The notes: a model not told the origin generated them from the sequence alone. 64,000 nucleotides of DNA from Pilosibacter fragilis (GCF_032490495.1 NZ_JAVYJB010000006.1:124001-188000), one strand, 5' to 3'. Counted from the first letter of the stretch, positions 36,064 through 44,083 are shown. Made by a program: numbers and translations.

Positions 36064-36774
36064 ATGGCAATGTTAGAAGTAAGAGATCTGGAAGTCTACT
36101 ACGGCGTGATCCAGGCGTTGAAAGGAATCTCCTTCGATGTAAATCAGGGAGAGATCGTCGCTCTGATCGGTGCCAACGGTGCCGGAAAGACGACAACACT
36201 GCACACCGTGACGGGTCTTTTGAGCGCCCGTTCCGGACATATCATGTACGAAGGAACCGATATCACAAAGATCCCCGGCTACAAGCTCGTCAGCATGGGA
36301 ATTGCCCATGTTCCGGAGGGACGCCGTGTATTCTCCACCCTCACCGTTCTCCAGAATCTGAAGCTCGGTGCCTACACAAGAAAAGATAAGGCAGAGATGG
36401 ATGCGACGCTCAATATGATCTATCAGCGTTTCCCGCGTTTAAAGGAGCGTGTGAACCAGCCGGCCGGTACCCTCTCCGGCGGTGAGCAGCAGATGCTCGC
36501 CATGGGACGCGCCCTCATGAGCCATCCGAAGCTCATCGTTCTCGACGAGCCGTCCATGGGTCTGTCCCCGATCTATGTAAATGAAGTCTTCGACATCATC
36601 CAGAGCATCAACCGCGACGGCGTGACGGTTCTCTTAGTCGAGCAGAACGCGAAAAAAGCTCTCTCCATCGCAAATCAGGCGTATGTACTGGAGACCGGTA
36701 AGATCGTTTTGAGCGGCGACGCGAAGCAGCTCATGAATGATAATAAGGTTAAGAAGGCTTATTTGAGTGAATAA
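36064..36774 (+). CDS. livF: Branched-chain amino acid ABC transporter ATPase LivF
   Basis: 236 residues from ATG 36064 (AGGAGG upstream). Walker A GANGAGKTT (about 37-45), signature LSGGEQQMLAMGRAL and Walker B LIVLDEPSMGLSP are all present; SMGIAHVPEGRRVFSTLTV is the LivF-specific stretch. Last gene of the operon, followed by an intrinsic terminator and a three-hairpin repeat. Confidence 0.94.
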   Translation: MAMLEVRDLEVYYGVIQALKGISFDVNQGEIVALIGANGAGKTTTLHTVTGLLSARSGHIMYEGTDITKIPGYKLVSMGIAHVPEGRRVFSTLTVLQNLKLGAYTRKDKAEMDATLNMIYQRFPRLKERVNQPAGTLSGGEQQMLAMGRALMSHPKLIVLDEPSMGLSPIYVNEVFDIIQSINRDGVTVLLVEQNAKKALSIANQAYVLETGKIVLSGDAKQLMNDNKVKKAYLSE

Positions 36775-36783
36775 TCAGAAGTT

Positions 36784-36814
36784 ACGGTCTGTGCCTGGCA
36801 CGGACCGTATTTTT
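36784..36814 (+). terminator. Intrinsic terminator of the liv operon
   Basis: ACGGTCTGTGC / GCACGGACCGT around CTG, with one G-T wobble, followed by ATTTTT. Confidence 0.85.
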
Positions 36815-36956
36815 GTTACAGTACACGGGCACTCCATGCCCGCGCACTGTAACAGGATTTTGCCGATGCTTCGCATTCCGAATCGGCAAAATCCGCGGTC
36901 ATAACGGTATCATACGGAATTTTCAGTTCAGAAAATTCCTACCCATGAAAAGTAAC
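36815..36956 (+). repeat. Three-hairpin repeat family 2, copy 1
   Basis: 142 bp bounded by GTTACAGTACACGGG and the roughly inverted CCCATGAAAAGTAAC. Inside: TGTTACAGT/ACTGTAACA; GGATTTTGCCGAT/ATCGGCAAAATCC (13 bp) around GCTTCGCATTCC; and GGAATTTTC/GAAAATTCC around AGTTCA. Copy 2 at 48915-49047 preserves the two right-hand hairpins nearly base for base. The rest of 36957-37089 is the AT-rich leader of the next gene. Confidence 0.8.
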
Positions 36957-37089
36957 ATTTTTTTTACAAATATGCGAATCCATGAAAATTATGTAACGTT
37001 TTGACGAATTTTATGGTATACTCTTAGCAGACAGCACTGAAACTGTGCAGAATAAAGAAGAAAAATCATGTACAGGGGAGGAAGATATT

Positions 37090-37692
37090 ATGAGCAAAGT
37101 CATTACAGTCAGCCGCGAGCTCGGCAGCGGAGGCCGCGAGGTCGGTCTTCGTCTCGCAAAAAAACTCGGCATTCCTTTTTACGATAAAGAACTCATCGCC
37201 ATGGCGGCCGAGGACAGCAATATCTCGGAAGATCTTTTTCATGCGAACGATGAAGTGATCGCCGGTCAGAAACGGATCAACTACGATGATTATGCCACTG
37301 TGGATCCTTTCTCACCTGTATACGAAGTCCCGGTCTCCGACCAGCTCTTCGTGATCCAGTCGAAGATCATCCAGCGGCTTGCCGCAAACGGTCCCTGCGT
37401 GATCATTGGCAGATGCTCCGATGTGATCGTCGAGGACGCTTTCCGCATCTTTATCTGCTCCAGCTTCAAAAAGCGTGTGGAGCGGATCCAGGGGCTTGAG
37501 AAGGAGCCGGAGGATCTTAAAAAGCTTGAAAGCCGCATCCGCGCTGTGGATGCGAAGCGCCGGGATTACTACCAGTATTACAGCGGAAATGAGTGGGGCA
37601 AACCGAAGAACTATGACCTCTGCTTAAACAGCGGCACGCTCGGGATCGAGCGGTGTGTGGAGATCATTGCGAATTCAGTCACTTTGGAATAG
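37090..37692 (+). CDS. Cytidylate kinase-like family protein
   Basis: 200 residues from ATG 37090 with GGGGAGGA upstream. The start SKVITVSRELGSGGREVGLRLAKKLGIPFYD contains a P-loop variant (GSGGREVG) of the cytidylate kinase-like (Cytidylate_kin2) family, and CVIIGRCSDVIV is the second conserved block. The fold is that of nucleoside monophosphate kinases, but the family's true substrate is not established. It stands alone between the liv operon and the DAHP synthase leader. Confidence 0.85.
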   Translation: MSKVITVSRELGSGGREVGLRLAKKLGIPFYDKELIAMAAEDSNISEDLFHANDEVIAGQKRINYDDYATVDPFSPVYEVPVSDQLFVIQSKIIQRLAANGPCVIIGRCSDVIVEDAFRIFICSSFKKRVERIQGLEKEPEDLKKLESRIRAVDAKRRDYYQYYSGNEWGKPKNYDLCLNSGTLGIERCVEIIANSVTLE

Positions 37693-37748
37693 CAGGAATT
37701 TTCTTTATTGCATAAAAGCGTAAAACTTCAACTTATTGAATTTTTCTG

Positions 37749-37777
37749 TTGACAAATCCGCCCGACAGCGCTATGAT
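37749..37777 (+). promoter_or_regulatory. Sigma-A promoter of the DAHP synthase leader
   Basis: TTGACA (37749-37754), a 17-base spacer and TATGAT (37772-37777), about 60 bases before the leader-peptide ATG. A GCCGGA/TCCGGC stem (37788-37808) lies between. Confidence 0.85.
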
Positions 37778-37837
37778 AGCTTCAGCAGCCGGAGAGAATG
37801 GATCCGGCGGTAATCTTCAGAGAGGAGAACAGCAGAT

Positions 37838-37957
37838 ATGAAGAACCAGATGATGAATCTTTTTGCATCCTATTCTTTTTATTATTTTCCGGGCTATTAT
37901 TACTGCGCGGACTGTTTCTGCTGCAAAAAACAACCCTCTCCGACCGAAGGTCTTTAG
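37838..37957 (+). CDS. Phe/Tyr-rich leader peptide of the DAHP synthase gene
   Basis: 39 codons from ATG 37838 to TAG 37955-37957, with AGGAG at 37823-37827. The peptide begins MKNQMMNLF and runs through ASYSFYYFPGYYYCADCF. Residues 9-27 contain four Phe and six Tyr codons out of 19, far above chance. Its job would be to measure charged Phe- and Tyr-tRNA: ribosomes stalling here should free codons 29-35 to pair with the left arm of the terminator 30 bases beyond the stop and let transcription reach the DAHP synthase gene. The peptide itself need not have a function. It is too short for routine gene calling. Confidence 0.8.
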   Translation: MKNQMMNLFASYSFYYFPGYYYCADCFCCKKQPSPTEGL

Positions 37958-37999
37958 GACTTCAGGAAACGTAAAGGAAAATGCGGAGCCGGTGTTTGC
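37923..37999 (+). promoter_or_regulatory. Candidate antiterminator of the Phe/Tyr attenuator
   Basis: Segments in the end of the leader frame, GCAAA (37923-37927), ACAACC (37930-37935) and CTCCG (37938-37942), can pair in order with TTTGC (37995-37999), GGTGT (37991-37995) and CGGAG (37984-37988). That pairing uses the left arm of the terminator and is exclusive with it. Confidence 0.5.
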
Positions 38000-38024
38000 G
38001 ATTGCAGCAAACACCGGCTTTTTT
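37987..38024 (+). terminator. Attenuator terminator before the DAHP synthase gene
   Basis: AGCCGGTGTTTGC (37987-37999) and GCAAACACCGGCT (38007-38019) form a perfect 13-bp stem with a 7-base loop, followed by six T. It stands between the leader peptide and the gene it controls, with no gene ending here. Confidence 0.88.
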
Positions 38025-38167
38025 GTTTCCGGATACCCACAAACGTATGCATGAAGCAGTTCCTTTTTTTCGGCTACGGTACCAGCTGAATACAGGAATA
38101 TCCGTTTTCCAGAGCGTTTTTATAAGCAGACCAAACCGAAACTTGTCATATAAAGGAGAATAAGATT

Positions 38168-39178
38168 ATGATCATTATTTTAAAAAGAAATGCCAACAAA
38201 GAGAAAGTAGAGAACTTAAAGACAGAGCTTGTAAATCAGGGATTTAAGCTCCATCTCTCCGAAGGAACCGAGGCCTCCCTCATCGGTCTCATCGGTGACA
38301 CAAGCCAGATCCATGAAGACTGGTTAAAAGCCAACGATGTCGTTGAGGACGTCCGCAGGATCCGTGAGCCGTATAAGAAGGCAAACCGCTCCATGCACCC
38401 AGAGGACACGGTCATTGATGTCTGCGGCAGAAAGATCGGCGGCGGCAGCTTTCAGGTCATCGCAGGTCCCTGCTCCATCGAGACAAAGGAACAGATCACA
38501 GAGGTCGCTTCGGACGTAAAGCGTTCCGGCGCAGCCTTCCTCCGCGGCGGTGCCTTCAAGCCGAGAACTTCCCCGTACGCGTTTCAGGGTCTTCACGAGC
38601 AGGGTCTTGACCTTCTCTTAGAGGCAAAGAAAGCCACCGGTCTCCCGGTAGTCACAGAGATCATGAGCGCGGAGCATCTTCCGCTCTTTGACGACGTTGA
38701 CATCATACAGGTCGGCGCAAGAAACATGCAGAACTTCGAGCTCTTAAAGGTCCTTGGAAAGATCGACAAGCCGATCCTCTTAAAACGCGGTCTTGCAAAC
38801 ACCTTAGACGAGCTTCTGATGAGTGCGGAGTACATCATGGCAGGTGGAAATGAGAAGGTGATCCTCTGCGAGCGCGGCATCCGCACCTTTGAGACTTCCT
38901 ACAGAAATACGCTGGATATCTCCGCGATCCCGATGTTAAAGAAAAAGACCCATCTTCCGGTCATCGTCGACCCGAGCCATGCGGCAGGCATCCGCTTCAT
39001 GGTGGAGCCCCTTGCCATGGCAGCTATCGCAGCCGGAGCCGATGGTCTCATGATCGAGGTCCACAATAACCCTGAGAAAGCCCTCTGCGACGGTGCCCAG
39101 TCCCTGACACCGGAAATGTTCGACCATCTGATGAAAAAAGTCGATAAAGCTGCGGATTTCTTCCACTCTCTCGGTTAA
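38168..39178 (+). CDS. aroF: 3-deoxy-7-phosphoheptulonate (DAHP) synthase
   Basis: 336 residues; type I beta DAHP synthase. The N-terminal about 65 residues form the ferredoxin-like regulatory domain that in Thermotoga maritima binds Tyr and Phe. The catalytic barrel follows with IAGPCSIET (about 98-106), RGGAFKPRTSPYAFQG (about 123-138) and IVDPSHAAG. It condenses phosphoenolpyruvate and erythrose 4-phosphate, the first step to chorismate, Phe, Tyr and Trp. Ahead of it lies a Phe/Tyr-coding leader with terminator, so control by the end products may act both on transcription and on the enzyme. AAAGGAGAA precedes ATG 38168. The symbol aroF follows common usage for this class. Confidence 0.94.
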   Translation: MIIILKRNANKEKVENLKTELVNQGFKLHLSEGTEASLIGLIGDTSQIHEDWLKANDVVEDVRRIREPYKKANRSMHPEDTVIDVCGRKIGGGSFQVIAGPCSIETKEQITEVASDVKRSGAAFLRGGAFKPRTSPYAFQGLHEQGLDLLLEAKKATGLPVVTEIMSAEHLPLFDDVDIIQVGARNMQNFELLKVLGKIDKPILLKRGLANTLDELLMSAEYIMAGGNEKVILCERGIRTFETSYRNTLDISAIPMLKKKTHLPVIVDPSHAAGIRFMVEPLAMAAIAAGADGLMIEVHNNPEKALCDGAQSLTPEMFDHLMKKVDKAADFFHSLG

Positions 39179-39235
39179 TCGTTGTTCTTTTCCTGAATAT
39201 GCAGTATAATATTTAAATCACACCGCAATGAAACG

Positions 39236-39268
39236 GCAGGTCGGCGCTGAAAATGCGCCGGCCTGCCG
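39236..39268. other. Stem-loop between the DAHP synthase and cupin genes
   Basis: GCAGGTCGGCGC / GCGCCGGCCTGC around TGAAAAT, one mismatch. No T-run follows, so it may act as a structured leader of the cupin gene or a weak terminator. Confidence 0.45.
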
Positions 39269-39307
39269 GACGGTTGCAGACTATTAAGATTCATGGAGGT
39301 TCACACG

Positions 39308-39664
39308 ATGGTCAGAAACACTGAAACTGCTTTTGTTCCAAATCTGCGCGGAGGCGACGGAACGATCGAGATCCGTCATATCTTAAACAAGGATGAGCTC
39401 ATGGGACACGCGTCCATGTACGCCCACGTGATCATCCCGGCCCACGCCAGCATCGGATTCCACCAGCATGTGGAAAACACCGAGCCGTACTACGTTCTCA
39501 AGGGAAAGGGAATCTTCGAGGACAACGATCACACCGAGACCGAGATCCACCCGGGCGATGTCTGTGTCATCGAGGTTGGCCAGAGCCACGCGATCAAAAA
39601 TCCTTTTGATGAGCCGCTTGAGATCATGGCACTTGTGATCAATGAGCGTGGAAAAGAGATCTAA
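39308..39664 (+). CDS. Single-domain cupin protein
   Basis: 118 residues from ATG 39308; the ATG at 39293 is rejected because GGAGG at 39295-39299 is placed to serve 39308. Cupin motif 1 is HASIGFHQHVENTEPYYVLKG, with His and Glu as metal ligands, and motif 2 is HPGDVCVIEVGQSHAI. A small metal-binding beta barrel of unknown ligand, such as a sugar or small acid. Its stop overlaps the stop of the convergent MATE gene by four bases (39661-39664). Confidence 0.88.
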   Translation: MVRNTETAFVPNLRGGDGTIEIRHILNKDELMGHASMYAHVIIPAHASIGFHQHVENTEPYYVLKGKGIFEDNDHTETEIHPGDVCVIEVGQSHAIKNPFDEPLEIMALVINERGKEI

Positions 39665-41031
39665 ACCCGCGCGTCCCAGTCCATCCGAAGCAGGAACACG
39701 ATAAAGATGATCGAACTCAGCGTCCACGTCAGCGGGTACGCTGAGGAGATCGTCCGGAAGACGGGAATGATCCGGATCGCGATCGTCACGTAGAGCACGC
39801 GGATACCGCACCAGCAGATCAGCATCGTGAACATCGGGACAATGGATTTTCCCACGCCGCGGAGTACTCCCGTCGCGCAGTTGGAAAACGCCAGCAGAAA
39901 GAAAAACAAGGCAACCGTTCTTCCGTGGATCGTTCCGAATTCGATCGCTTCCGGCACATCCACAAAGATCCGAAGCAGGATCGGAACCCAGATAAAAAGA
40001 CAGATTCCTACAAGCTCCGCCATCGCCATTCCGAACGCCACACCCATCACGGAACCTTTCTTCGCGCGGTCCGCTTTCCCGGCACCGAGATTCTGGCTCA
40101 CAAAGGTTGTCAGCGCCATGGACATGCTCATGATCGGAAGAAAGGCAATCCCCTCAAGCTTCGCGAAGGCCCCCTGTCCGGAGATTGCAAAAGCTCCGAA
40201 GGTATTGATGTTTGACTGGACCACAAGATTTCCGACACTGATCACGGAGTTCTGGAGTCCCGTCGGAAGTCCCTGTGTGATCACCTGACGGATCATGGAG
40301 CCGTTGAAGCGAAGCTCCTTAAAATGGATCGTCGCAGCTCCTCCATCCTTCACCATGCGGATCATGCATAATAAAACACTCAATCCCTGGGCGATCACCG
40401 TGGCAACAGCAGCGCCTGCGGCACTCCACTGAAATCCCGCCACAAAGATCAGATCCAGGATCATATTCACTACAGAAGAAAAGATCAGATAATACAGGGG
40501 ATGGACACTGTCCCCCACTGCCCTCATGATGTTCATGCAGATATTGTACATGATGACGGTGGAGACACCGGCAAAATAGATTCCGAAGTACAGTCTCGCC
40601 TCCACCATCACGCTGTCCGGCGTGTTGAGCCAGCCGAGAAGGATCGGAACAAAAAACAAACCGATGAGCGTCGCGAAAACCGAGAACACAATTCCCAGAA
40701 GAAAGTTTGTGTGTACCGCGCACCGTAATTTTTCCTCATCCTGTGCCCCGAAATATTTCGAGATCACGACACCGCCGCCCACAGCGATCCCGGCAAAAAA
40801 CGTGATCACCGACATATTCACATTCGATGATAAGCTCACCGCCGCGAAGGCATCATTGCTCGCGAAATTTCCGACGACCCAGGCATCCGCCATATTGTAA
40901 AGCTGCTGTAAAAGCTGTCCTAAAAAGATCGGGATCATAAACCTGAAAAGTCCTCGTCCGATCGGACCTTCTGTCAGATTCCCATCCTTCTTCCCACTAC
41001 CGGCTCCTGCCCTTTTCCGGACTAATCCCAT
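39661..41031 (-). CDS. MATE family efflux transporter
   Basis: 456 residues from ATG 41031 (GGAGGAAA 6 bases upstream); the frame to 41121 covers the promoter leader and is rejected. About 12 membrane segments in two MatE halves; LTEGPIGRGLFRFMIPIF and LYNMADAWVVGNF are typical of the family. Only moderately similar by eye to the MATE gene at 6120. A palindrome (41114-41130) right behind its -10 box is also present at the aldo/keto reductase promoter, implying control by the same repressor, possibly in response to a toxic compound. Confidence 0.88.
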   Translation of the reverse strand: MGLVRKRAGAGSGKKDGNLTEGPIGRGLFRFMIPIFLGQLLQQLYNMADAWVVGNFASNDAFAAVSLSSNVNMSVITFFAGIAVGGGVVISKYFGAQDEEKLRCAVHTNFLLGIVFSVFATLIGLFFVPILLGWLNTPDSVMVEARLYFGIYFAGVSTVIMYNICMNIMRAVGDSVHPLYYLIFSSVVNMILDLIFVAGFQWSAAGAAVATVIAQGLSVLLCMIRMVKDGGAATIHFKELRFNGSMIRQVITQGLPTGLQNSVISVGNLVVQSNINTFGAFAISGQGAFAKLEGIAFLPIMSMSMALTTFVSQNLGAGKADRAKKGSVMGVAFGMAMAELVGICLFIWVPILLRIFVDVPEAIEFGTIHGRTVALFFFLLAFSNCATGVLRGVGKSIVPMFTMLICWCGIRVLYVTIAIRIIPVFRTISSAYPLTWTLSSIIFIVFLLRMDWDARV

Positions 41032-41113
41032 GCCATTTCCTCCCTCCGTATCAGACCATTCGTCCTTCATATGCTTCAGGTATTGTCCGCATAGTACGGA
41101 CTTTTGTCGTTTA

Positions 41114-41130
41114 AGTGACACATTGTAACT
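41114..41130. promoter_or_regulatory. Shared palindromic operator at the MATE promoter
   Basis: AGTGACACATTGTAACT, preceded by TTA. Near-identical to AGTAACATCTTGTAACT at 47068-47084, with the same 6-7 base distance to the -10 box of its promoter. Confidence 0.55.
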
Positions 41131-41136
41131 AAAATA

Positions 41137-41165
41137 ATCGTATCATGTATGACCAGGGATGTCAA
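41137..41165 (-). promoter_or_regulatory. Sigma-A promoter of the MATE gene
   Basis: On the minus strand TTGACA (41165-41160), 17 bases, TACGAT (41142-41137). The operator-like palindrome sits immediately downstream of it. Confidence 0.7.
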
Positions 41166-41213
41166 GTGACGGAACGGTCCCTGATCTTATGAAAACCAAA
41201 GGAGATTTTTCTT

Positions 41214-42047
41214 ATGCCGCAGATCAAAAAAATCACTGATCTCACAGCGCCGGAACTCGATCTTTTTTCCAGATATTCCGAGTCCCAGCTTTTCCATATC
41301 AACGAACCGAAACCGGGGATCTTCATCGCAGAAAGCCCGAATGTGATCGAGCGCGCCCTCAATGCCGGGTATGAACCGCTCGCTGTCCTCATCGAAGAAA
41401 AACAGGCCGACGGCCTGATCCCGAAGCTCTTTTTTGCTTACCCGGAGCTTCCTGTGTACACCGCAAAATTCGATCTACTGACAAATCTCACCGGCTTTGC
41501 CTTAACCCGCGGCCTGCTCTGCGCCATGAAGCGAAAGATCCTGCCGTCTGTGGCGGAAATCTGTGAGGGAAAACACCGGATCGCTGTCCTTGAGAATGTC
41601 ATGAACCCCACAAATATCGGGGCGATCTTCCGCTCCGCCGCGGCCCTTGGAATGGACGCGGTGCTCCTGACCTCCGGCTGCAGCGATCCCCTCTACCGGA
41701 GAGCCGCCAGAGTCAGTATGGGAACTGTCTTCCAGATTCCGTGGACCTGTTTTCCGAAAAACGCGGATCTCTCCTGCGGCGGACTTGAAACACTCCGATC
41801 TTTGGGATTTCAGACGGCTGCCATGGCGCTGAAAGAAGATTCCGTTTCCATTGATGAGCCGAAGCTTCTTGGTGCCGAAAAACTCGCCGTGATCTTAGGC
41901 ACAGAAGGGGACGGCCTCGCCTCCGCAACCATCGGCGGGTGTGATCATACGGTCATGATCCCGATGGCCCATGGGGTAGATTCGCTGAATGTTGCGGCAG
42001 CCAGCGCGGTGGCATTCTGGGAGCTGGCGAAATTTCGCAGGATTTAA
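41214..42047 (+). CDS. TrmH family RNA 2'-O-methyltransferase (SpoU)
   Basis: 277 residues. An N-terminal RNA-binding (SpoU_sub_bind) domain (about 15-105) precedes the SPOUT catalytic knot with its three motifs: NPTNIGAIFRSAAALG (about 131-146), LGTEGDGL (about 222-229) and IPMAHGVDSLNVAAASAVA (about 243-261). It methylates a ribose 2'-OH in tRNA or 23S rRNA with S-adenosylmethionine; the target nucleotide cannot be read from the sequence. Transcribed away from the MATE gene. Confidence 0.92.
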   Translation: MPQIKKITDLTAPELDLFSRYSESQLFHINEPKPGIFIAESPNVIERALNAGYEPLAVLIEEKQADGLIPKLFFAYPELPVYTAKFDLLTNLTGFALTRGLLCAMKRKILPSVAEICEGKHRIAVLENVMNPTNIGAIFRSAAALGMDAVLLTSGCSDPLYRRAARVSMGTVFQIPWTCFPKNADLSCGGLETLRSLGFQTAAMALKEDSVSIDEPKLLGAEKLAVILGTEGDGLASATIGGCDHTVMIPMAHGVDSLNVAAASAVAFWELAKFRRI

Positions 42048-42282
42048 CTGTGTTTACGTCCCTTTATGAATAATTTGTGTATTTCACACTTTCATCAAAT
42101 TTTGCTCGTATACTCCTATCCATAACAATATTTCACGGGGCAGAGCACTTCAATCCTTTACAGTTCTCCCCTACAGAACCTGTCAACGGCAGCTTCTCCC
42201 GAATACATGACGGCTAATACACAGCCACGTGTCAAAAGGAAATACCCGGGCGCAGGCGAAAAAACAGAAAGGATCTGGTATC

Positions 42283-43797
42283 ATGAAAAAACAGGCATTA
42301 TTCTGCATGGTTCTTGCAGGTACTCTTATGGTCGGTGGATGCGGTCAAAAAGCTGCTGACTCCACCGCTGGCACCGCGCAGGTGACCGAAACGTCCGACT
42401 CCGCTCCGGCTGACAAACCGGACGGCGCTCCGGGCGATAACTCCGATAAACCCGGAAATCCGCCGGACGGGGCTCCGGGAAGCATGGACGGAAAGCAGGC
42501 ACCGCCGGACGGCGGGAACGGAGGTCCGGGAGGTCCCGGAGGCCCGGGGGGACAGAGTGCTGCTCCGACATCCTACAAGGCAGTCTCAAGCTACTCCACC
42601 GATACTGAGGAGGATGGGAAGACCTACACTTCCACAGGAGCTGATGAGAGCGCAGTTCTCATCACCGACGGCGCGAAGGTCACCTTAAAAAATTTCACGA
42701 TGGACCGCAACTCCGCTGACAGCACCGGAGGCGATAACTCCAGCTTTTACGGAACCGGTGCCGCGGCACTTGCCGCCAACGGCAGCCTGACACTGACCGG
42801 CGGCACCATCACCACCGATGCAAAAGGCGGTGCAGGTGTCTTCAGCTACGGAGACGGCAAAGTCACCGTATCCGACACCACCATCACCACAAAACAGGAT
42901 ACCTCCGGCGGTATCCATGTGGCAGGCGGCGGCACACTCACTGCCTCCAACCTCACCGTTGAGACAAACGGTGAATCCTCCGCGGCGATCCGGAGCGACC
43001 GCGGCGGCGGTACCATGACCGTCGATGGCGGAACCTACACCTCCCGGGGAACCGGCTCCCCGGCAGTCTACTGTACCGCCGACATTACCGTCAATAACGC
43101 GGCGCTCACTGCTGAAAACTCTGAGGCTGTCTGCATAGAGGGTCTGAACTCCCTTTCTCTCACAAACTGTTCTCTCTCCGGAAACATTCCGGAAAATGAA
43201 CAGAATGACTGCGACTGGACCGTCATCCTCTATCAGAGCATGTCCGGTGACTCAGAAGTCGGCGAAAGCAAATTTTCCATGGACGGCAGCAGCCTGACCT
43301 CCTTAAACGGCGGCCTCTTCTACACGACGAATACGGAGAGCGCCTTCTACCTGAAAGACGTGGATATCACCTACTCCCAGTCCAATGACTTTTTCTTAAA
43401 ATGCACCGGAAATGCCAACAAACGCGGCTGGGGCCAGTCCGGAAAAAATGGTGCTGACTGCACCTTTACCGCAGATTCCCAGGAAATGAGCGGCGATATC
43501 CTCTGGGACAGCATCAGCAATCTCGATCTGAAGCTCACAAGCGGCACCATCTTAACAGGCGCCATCCTTCAGGATGAGACAAACGCCGGTGACGGCGGAG
43601 ACGGAACCTGCGACGTCACCATAGACGCCCTCTCCGCCTGGACCGTAACCGGAAACAGCACCGTCACCTCCCTCACCTGTAACGGCTCCATCACAGGCGA
43701 TGACGGCAAAAGCGTGACGATCGCCGGCACAGACGGCACTGTATTTGTGCAGGGCACCAGCAAATATACGATCACGACCGGTTCCTACAACGAGTAA
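42283..43797 (+). CDS. Lipoprotein with Pro/Gly-rich linker and beta-helix-like repeat region
   Basis: 504 residues from ATG 42283 (AAAGG upstream). Lipobox VGGC with Cys near residue 19. Residues about 35-95 are a Pro/Gly/Asp/Asn-rich linker (DGAPGD, GNPPDGAPG, NGGPGGPGGPGG). The remainder is rich in Thr, Gly, Asn and Ser with recurring TLTGGTI, KVTVSDTTI and TMTVDGGTY turns, as expected for a right-handed parallel beta-helix or adhesin-like surface protein. Similar lipoproteins in gut clostridia are of unknown role. The variable linker is a likely site of length polymorphism. Confidence 0.75.
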   Translation: MKKQALFCMVLAGTLMVGGCGQKAADSTAGTAQVTETSDSAPADKPDGAPGDNSDKPGNPPDGAPGSMDGKQAPPDGGNGGPGGPGGPGGQSAAPTSYKAVSSYSTDTEEDGKTYTSTGADESAVLITDGAKVTLKNFTMDRNSADSTGGDNSSFYGTGAAALAANGSLTLTGGTITTDAKGGAGVFSYGDGKVTVSDTTITTKQDTSGGIHVAGGGTLTASNLTVETNGESSAAIRSDRGGGTMTVDGGTYTSRGTGSPAVYCTADITVNNAALTAENSEAVCIEGLNSLSLTNCSLSGNIPENEQNDCDWTVILYQSMSGDSEVGESKFSMDGSSLTSLNGGLFYTTNTESAFYLKDVDITYSQSNDFFLKCTGNANKRGWGQSGKNGADCTFTADSQEMSGDILWDSISNLDLKLTSGTILTGAILQDETNAGDGGDGTCDVTIDALSAWTVTGNSTVTSLTCNGSITGDDGKSVTIAGTDGTVFVQGTSKYTITTGSYNE

Positions 43798-43815
43798 ATT
43801 TTAAACTTTGACCTT

Positions 43816-43833
43816 CTGTTATTTTTTTAACAA
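43816..43833. promoter_or_regulatory. Rex-like operator upstream of ldh
   Basis: CTGTTATTTTTTTAACAA differs at two positions from the Rex consensus TTGTTAANNNNTTAACAA. Rex senses NADH/NAD+ and often represses lactate dehydrogenase. It lies about 250 bases before ldh; an extended -10 (TGCTATACT, 43881-43889) follows. Confidence 0.4.
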
Positions 43834-43912
43834 TTTCTTCCATTTTCGTTGTATACACAACATACATTATATTTTGGTTATGCTATACTAAGCCCATCGC
43901 ATAGCAAACCAA

Positions 43913-44044
43913 GTAACTGTTCAGTGCCTCACAGTTACATGCAAAAATCCATTCCAAATCGGCTTCGCCGATGGGATTTTTGCCTTCAAGCCTGTGTTTT
44001 ATTACGGTCAGCGCAGCGAGTGCGCAGACCTACTGAACAGCTAC
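43913..44044 (+). repeat. 132-bp element with terminal inverted repeats upstream of ldh
   Basis: GTAACTGTTCAGT at the left and ACTGAACAGCTAC at the right are inverted repeats with one mismatch in 13. Internal hairpins: GTAACTGT/ACAGTTAC, ATCGGC/GCCGAT within a longer GCAAAAATCC/GGATTTTTGC stem, and GCGCA/TGCGC. It shares modules with family 2 and its right half with 18202-18231. It occupies much of the ldh leader. Confidence 0.65.
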
Positions 44045-44083
44045 CAAACCAACACCATTTTGCAAATACAGGAGGTACCCCAT

